From Candidatus Thorarchaeota archaeon (GTDB lineage: Archaea; Asgardarchaeota; Thorarchaeia; Thorarchaeales; Thorarchaeaceae): a stretch of 7,504 nucleotides of DNA. This document shows, piece by piece, positions 5,291 to 7,504 of the stretch. Position numbers and translations under genes: made by a program. Location: contig DAOWDY010000204.1 of assembly GCA_030638785.1 (NCBI GenBank), forward strand, positions 1 through 7,504, read 5' to 3'. Position 1 is the stretch's first letter; each line of letters opens with the position of its first letter. The notes beneath the pieces were generated by a model that saw only the letters and a program-made list of their open reading frames with translations, had not been told where the DNA came from and searched no databases.

Positions 5291-6991
5291 CTACTTCTTC
5301 CTACGTCTACGACGTGTCTGCTTTTTGGCTCCAGGAAGCATTCCTTTCTTGTAAGCTACTGCACTTCCTCCACCACAAACAATGCCAATTCCTGCAATAG
5401 CTAGCCAGACTCCGAATTCTGCAAGGAATCCAGCCATCGGGTCTTCTGTTGTAGTAGTGGAAGTTGTTGTAGATGTAGTAGTTGGGGATGCAATTGAGTT
5501 TCGAACACGGATAACCATAGGAACTGCAGAATGCCATGTTGCCCCAACACGTATTCTACCCACAACGGTGATATTGGTCATATCTGCTTGGGGAGAAATC
5601 AGATAGTAGTAATTCGTTTGTTCAAACTCTGAGCTTTCAAATATGTTACTAGTTATCGTGTTGTTTGACCAAGTTCCAGCATTGATTCTAACATCGAGCT
5701 CGACCTCGTCAACATTGGTGTCATTCAGCATACGTGCATAAACTGTGACATTGATTGTAGATGAACTTGTTGGGATATTGGGATTCCAGTAAAGATTCAC
5801 TTCATCCATTTCATGCCAATCACCTATACCCCAATCAAAATCATAGACTTCTTGATACCATTGAGCTACACCTTCGTGTTCAATGATCACTCCAGCTTCT
5901 CTATTATTTTCAATGCTATTGTCACTATAATTGATACTGCTGACTAGCACTATGCGTCCATCCACAATGATACCCTTGTTATGAAGAATGGTCCAAGTTG
6001 AATCCGCCCAAACGACAGGGATTCCATTCGGAAGCATGATGTCTGCTAATTCTTCCCAGTCATACTCCTCCTCTGTGATAATACGGACAGAAACACCTCG
6101 GTTCTTAGCTGCCAGAATTGCATCTATTATTTGATCTACAGAGCCACCTTCCCCAATGTTCGAAAAGTAAGGTATTTGGATGTCCAGTGTCGCTTGAGCA
6201 GAGTTAATGCAGTAAAGGATTCCCTCTAGACTCGTATCTGGGCTAAATATCGGAGTAACTTTCATTTGACCTGAGAATTCGCCGGCTTCGCTAAAGGGTC
6301 GAGGATAGCTGGAACCTGACTGAGTATAAGACAGGGGTGAACCTGTACCATTATCAATATGGTAGTAAGTTCCGTTCATCCAATCGCCATCAAATACGGA
6401 GCGATAATACTCGGTAACATCAGTGTCTGTCATGGCAATACTCCATTCACGATTAGCCTTCTTCCCTTCTTCTGGAAAGCTCGTTTTTGCCCAATTCCCT
6501 GAATGGATAATTGTTGTTTCATTGTCGATTATTACAAACTTCTGATGTGCATATCTGAAATCAGTTTCACTAGTCCACTTGACTTCGTAGCCTAGTTCAG
6601 TAAGGTTGTTTGCTACATAATCATTAGGGGTGAAGTATCCTAAACTACCTTCTCCAATTAGGAACTTCATTTCGAGAGTGGGTTTAGTATCATGTAACTC
6701 GTGAATAAGATCCAATATGTAGGGATTATTAATCCCATAAATCTCTACATAGATGCTCTCCTCAGCACTATTCAAGAAATGCCAGAGTGCATCTCTGCTT
6801 CCATCTGATGAAACAAAAGTCGTGACATTCATATCCTTTTCAAAGGTCTGCCATTCATAGGTCTCTGCCAATACAGGTGTACTCATGCTAGCAATCTGAT
6901 TTGTAGTAGGGGCTACAGCAAGAGGTGCTGCTGCCATCAGCATGAGAAAGACCACGAACAAACCTAAGGTTGGGTGGTGGTTTGAACTCAT
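5291..6991 (-). CDS. Secreted, membrane-anchored phospholipase D-like protein with two HKD motifs
   Basis: The 566-residue protein starts with a signal peptide: a short polar start, then the hydrophobic run LGLFVVFLMLMAAAPLAVA (about 9-27). Two full HKD motifs follow: H149-Q-K151-x4-D156 with downstream SGNW, and H337-N-K339-x4-D344 with downstream SSINYSDNS. Both catalytic halves of a PLD-superfamily fold are therefore intact; such enzymes cut phosphodiester bonds in phospholipids or nucleic acids. About 400-497 is a beta-rich, Ig-like or similar extracellular region. Then come a Thr/Ser linker (503-515), one membrane helix (about 527-547) and a basic cytoplasmic end KKQTRRRRRKK. Many N-x-S/T sequons fit an external, glycosylated surface protein. 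ATG 6991 has GAGGAG 6 bases upstream, and so is preferred over ATG 7012, which lies within the leader. Substrate is unknown; archaeal ether lipids, DNA or other polymers are possible. Confidence 0.9.
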   Translation of the reverse strand: MSSNHHPTLGLFVVFLMLMAAAPLAVAPTTNQIASMSTPVLAETYEWQTFEKDMNVTTFVSSDGSRDALWHFLNSAEESIYVEIYGINNPYILDLIHELHDTKPTLEMKFLIGEGSLGYFTPNDYVANNLTELGYEVKWTSETDFRYAHQKFVIIDNETTIIHSGNWAKTSFPEEGKKANREWSIAMTDTDVTEYYRSVFDGDWMNGTYYHIDNGTGSPLSYTQSGSSYPRPFSEAGEFSGQMKVTPIFSPDTSLEGILYCINSAQATLDIQIPYFSNIGEGGSVDQIIDAILAAKNRGVSVRIITEEEYDWEELADIMLPNGIPVVWADSTWTILHNKGIIVDGRIVLVSSINYSDNSIENNREAGVIIEHEGVAQWYQEVYDFDWGIGDWHEMDEVNLYWNPNIPTSSSTINVTVYARMLNDTNVDEVELDVRINAGTWSNNTITSNIFESSEFEQTNYYYLISPQADMTNITVVGRIRVGATWHSAVPMVIRVRNSIASPTTTSTTTSTTTTEDPMAGFLAEFGVWLAIAGIGIVCGGGSAVAYKKGMLPGAKKQTRRRRRKK

Positions 6992-6997
6992 AATAAT

Positions 6998-7003
6998 CTC
7001 CTC
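6998..7003 (-). promoter_or_regulatory. Strong Shine-Dalgarno deciding the PLD start
   Basis: The minus strand reads GAGGAG here, followed by 6 bases and then ATG at 6991. The motif lies inside the frame of an alternative ATG at 7012, which has no such site and would add only seven polar residues ahead of the signal peptide. This settles the start at 6991. Confidence 0.7.
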
Positions 7004-7042
7004 AGTCCACATCCGAGATATCGGTTCAATGCACTCATTAGA

Positions 7043-7049
7043 CTTATAC
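7043..7049 (-). promoter_or_regulatory. TATA box for the PLD gene, possibly shared with the divergent small gene
   Basis: The minus strand reads GTATAAG, predicting a transcript start near 7020 and a leader of about 28 bases with the Shine-Dalgarno. The plus strand reads CTTATAC, which could also seat TBP for the small gene starting at 7086, whose transcript would then begin near 7070. Only about 94 bases separate the two starts, so one TATA-containing region may serve both directions. Confidence 0.5.
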
Positions 7050-7072
7050 CTTACTCATTGACATCTAGTTCT

Positions 7073-7078
7073 GGAGGA
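7073..7078 (+). promoter_or_regulatory. Strong Shine-Dalgarno before a CTG codon
   Basis: GGAGGA is a near-consensus ribosome binding site on the plus strand. An in-frame CTG begins 8 bases after the GGAGG core, at 7086, and no ATG, GTG or TTG lies at a workable distance. The nearest in-frame ATG is 80 bases away at 7158. Confidence 0.55.
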
Positions 7079-7085
7079 ACTGAAA

Positions 7086-7343
7086 CTGAAGCTATTCTAC
7101 AAGATTGAGCCATCACAATATCGAGAAGCACTAGACAAAATCAAAGAGAAATTCGGTATGCATGAAGAAGTTGATGAAGCAAGAACGATGTTGCTGCTGG
7201 ATAGTGAGGACACCATCGAATTAGTATCAGGAATGTACGATCCCAACCAAGACGATGTTGCACAGGTGCGAGTCGTACTTGTAGATGACTCGCTTAGGGG
7301 CTTCTTTGATTCTATTTTAGGTGAACCATACAGAGTCAAGTAG
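7086..7343 (+). CDS. Small protein of unknown family, probable CTG start (85 aa)
   Basis: I do not recognise this family. Coding signal extends well upstream of the first in-frame ATG (7158): the frame is open from 7062 and contains no ATG, GTG or TTG before 7158. A GGAGGA site at 7073-7078 sits 8 bases before CTG 7086, which would give a protein beginning (M)KLFYKIEPSQYREAL, a natural-looking cytosolic N-terminus. The product of 85 residues is mixed alpha/beta: an amphipathic N-terminal helix (about 9-24), an acidic middle (HEEVDEA, LLLDSEDTIELV), then a strand-like VAQVRVVLVDD (59-69) and FFDSILGEPYRVK at the C-terminus. It has no membrane segment or Cys. It is divergent from the PLD gene and may share its promoter region. 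If CTG is not used, the ATG 7158 form would be only 61 residues and lose the first helix. A sequencing error at the start codon is the plain alternative. Confidence 0.6.
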   Translation: MKLFYKIEPSQYREALDKIKEKFGMHEEVDEARTMLLLDSEDTIELVSGMYDPNQDDVAQVRVVLVDDSLRGFFDSILGEPYRVK

Positions 7344-7373
7344 ACTCTGATAAGATAATAAAATTAGTATCGA

Positions 7374-7447
7374 CGACAGGGAGTACCTCTGCAAAGTGCG
7401 AAGTAACTCCCATGTCGAGTTACCAACACCCAAATCAGGTATTGGTA
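7374..7447. other. Structured intergenic segment with competing hairpins
   Basis: Three inverted repeats fill this gap between the small plus-strand gene and the ferredoxin-like minus-strand end. The largest pairs 7374-7384 (CGACAGGGAGT) with 7406-7417 (ACTCCCATGTCG) as 11 bp with one bulged A at 7412. The second pairs 7403-7409 (GTAACTC) perfectly with 7417-7423 (GAGTTAC), and is incompatible with the first because the arms overlap. The third pairs TACCAA (7421-7426) with TTGGTA (7442-7447). No tRNA features are present. It may be a bidirectional 3' end, a small RNA, or a switching structure; a weak AT-rich box at 7355-7366 could be a promoter. Confidence 0.4.
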
Positions 7448-7462
7448 GTCCATGTTTCTGGA

Positions 7463-7504
7463 TTATTCTTCAATAGCGCCTTCAGGGCAGCTATCTACGC
7501 AGGC
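7463..7504 (-). CDS. 4Fe-4S ferredoxin-type protein, C-terminal fragment
   Basis: Only the last 13 codons and the TAA stop lie in the window; the rest continues past the right edge on the minus strand. They read ACVDSCPEGAIEE, with C-x-x-x-C-P-x-G-A-I, the closing part of the CxxCxxCxxxCP binding motif of bacterial-type ferredoxins. It is an iron-sulfur electron carrier or the ferredoxin-like tail of a larger protein. The cluster-binding Cys set cannot be counted from the fragment. The gene converges on the small CTG-start gene across a 119-base gap. Confidence 0.72.
   Translation of the reverse strand, partial: ACVDSCPEGAIEE

Noticed and set aside
6992..7012. Start of the PLD gene at ATG 7012
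   Set aside because: GAGGAG lies inside this extension at ideal spacing for ATG 6991, and the extra seven residues would sit in front of a signal peptide.
7158..7343. Small gene starting at ATG 7158
   Set aside because: No ribosome binding site precedes it and coding-like sequence continues upstream to a strong Shine-Dalgarno at 7073-7078; kept only as the fallback start.
7344..7462. Possible tRNA in the structured intergenic gap
   Set aside because: Stems are present, but there is no T-loop GTTCRA, no D-loop pattern and no cloverleaf; treated as generic structure.
1..7504. CRISPR array, insertion sequence or prophage
   Set aside because: No spaced direct repeats, transposase or integrase, and no terminal inverted repeats were seen; the genes are mostly housekeeping or surface functions.

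Overview
The window looks like a moderately AT-rich archaeal chromosome. Several genes have a TATA-like hexamer about 25 bases before the inferred transcript start. Some starts have GGAG/GGTG Shine-Dalgarno sites and others look leaderless. Gene families are archaeal in style: a short PaNit/PH0642-like nitrilase, an MTA phosphorylase with a C-terminal CxC, a COG2236-type phosphoribosyltransferase, and a Thr-rich, C-terminally anchored secreted protein. A protein-arginine-methyltransferase-like gene and the surface-protein architecture fit an Asgard (Thorarchaeota-like) genome, but that placement is inference.

Layout. Positions 1-2517 hold three plus-strand genes: a 5'-truncated PRMT-like methyltransferase, a purine-type phosphoribosyltransferase, and S-methyl-5'-thioadenosine phosphorylase (mtnP), followed by a hairpin terminator candidate. 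Positions 2518-2781 contain no large gene but do hold a possible 33-residue, very acidic minus-strand ORF. A nitrilase-family amidohydrolase (plus) then runs tail-to-tail, with a 17-base overlap, into a minus-strand pair: a four-helix membrane protein with an acidic N-terminus, then a MazG/dCTPP1-like nucleotide pyrophosphohydrolase 15 bases downstream. A divergent promoter region (4487-4614) separates that pair from a five-repeat TPR protein (plus). This converges on a minus-strand secreted, membrane-anchored two-HKD phospholipase D-like protein, with a hairpin plus U-tract between them. Upstream and divergent from the PLD gene is a small plus-strand gene of unknown family that seems to start at CTG behind a strong Shine-Dalgarno. 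A structured intergenic stretch with mutually exclusive hairpins follows, and the window ends in the last 13 codons of a minus-strand 4Fe-4S ferredoxin-like gene.

How the genes may work together. The phosphoribosyltransferase, MTA phosphorylase, nitrilase-family amidase and MazG-type pyrophosphohydrolase suggest a loose neighbourhood for nucleotide salvage and sanitation, and possibly methionine salvage. MTA from polyamine or SAM metabolism gives adenine and methylthioribose-1-phosphate, and PRPP-dependent salvage could recapture purine bases. Nitrilase-superfamily omega-amidases accompany methionine salvage in some organisms. The genes have separate promoters, so this is a neighbourhood rather than one operon. 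No mobile element, CRISPR array, rRNA or tRNA was seen.
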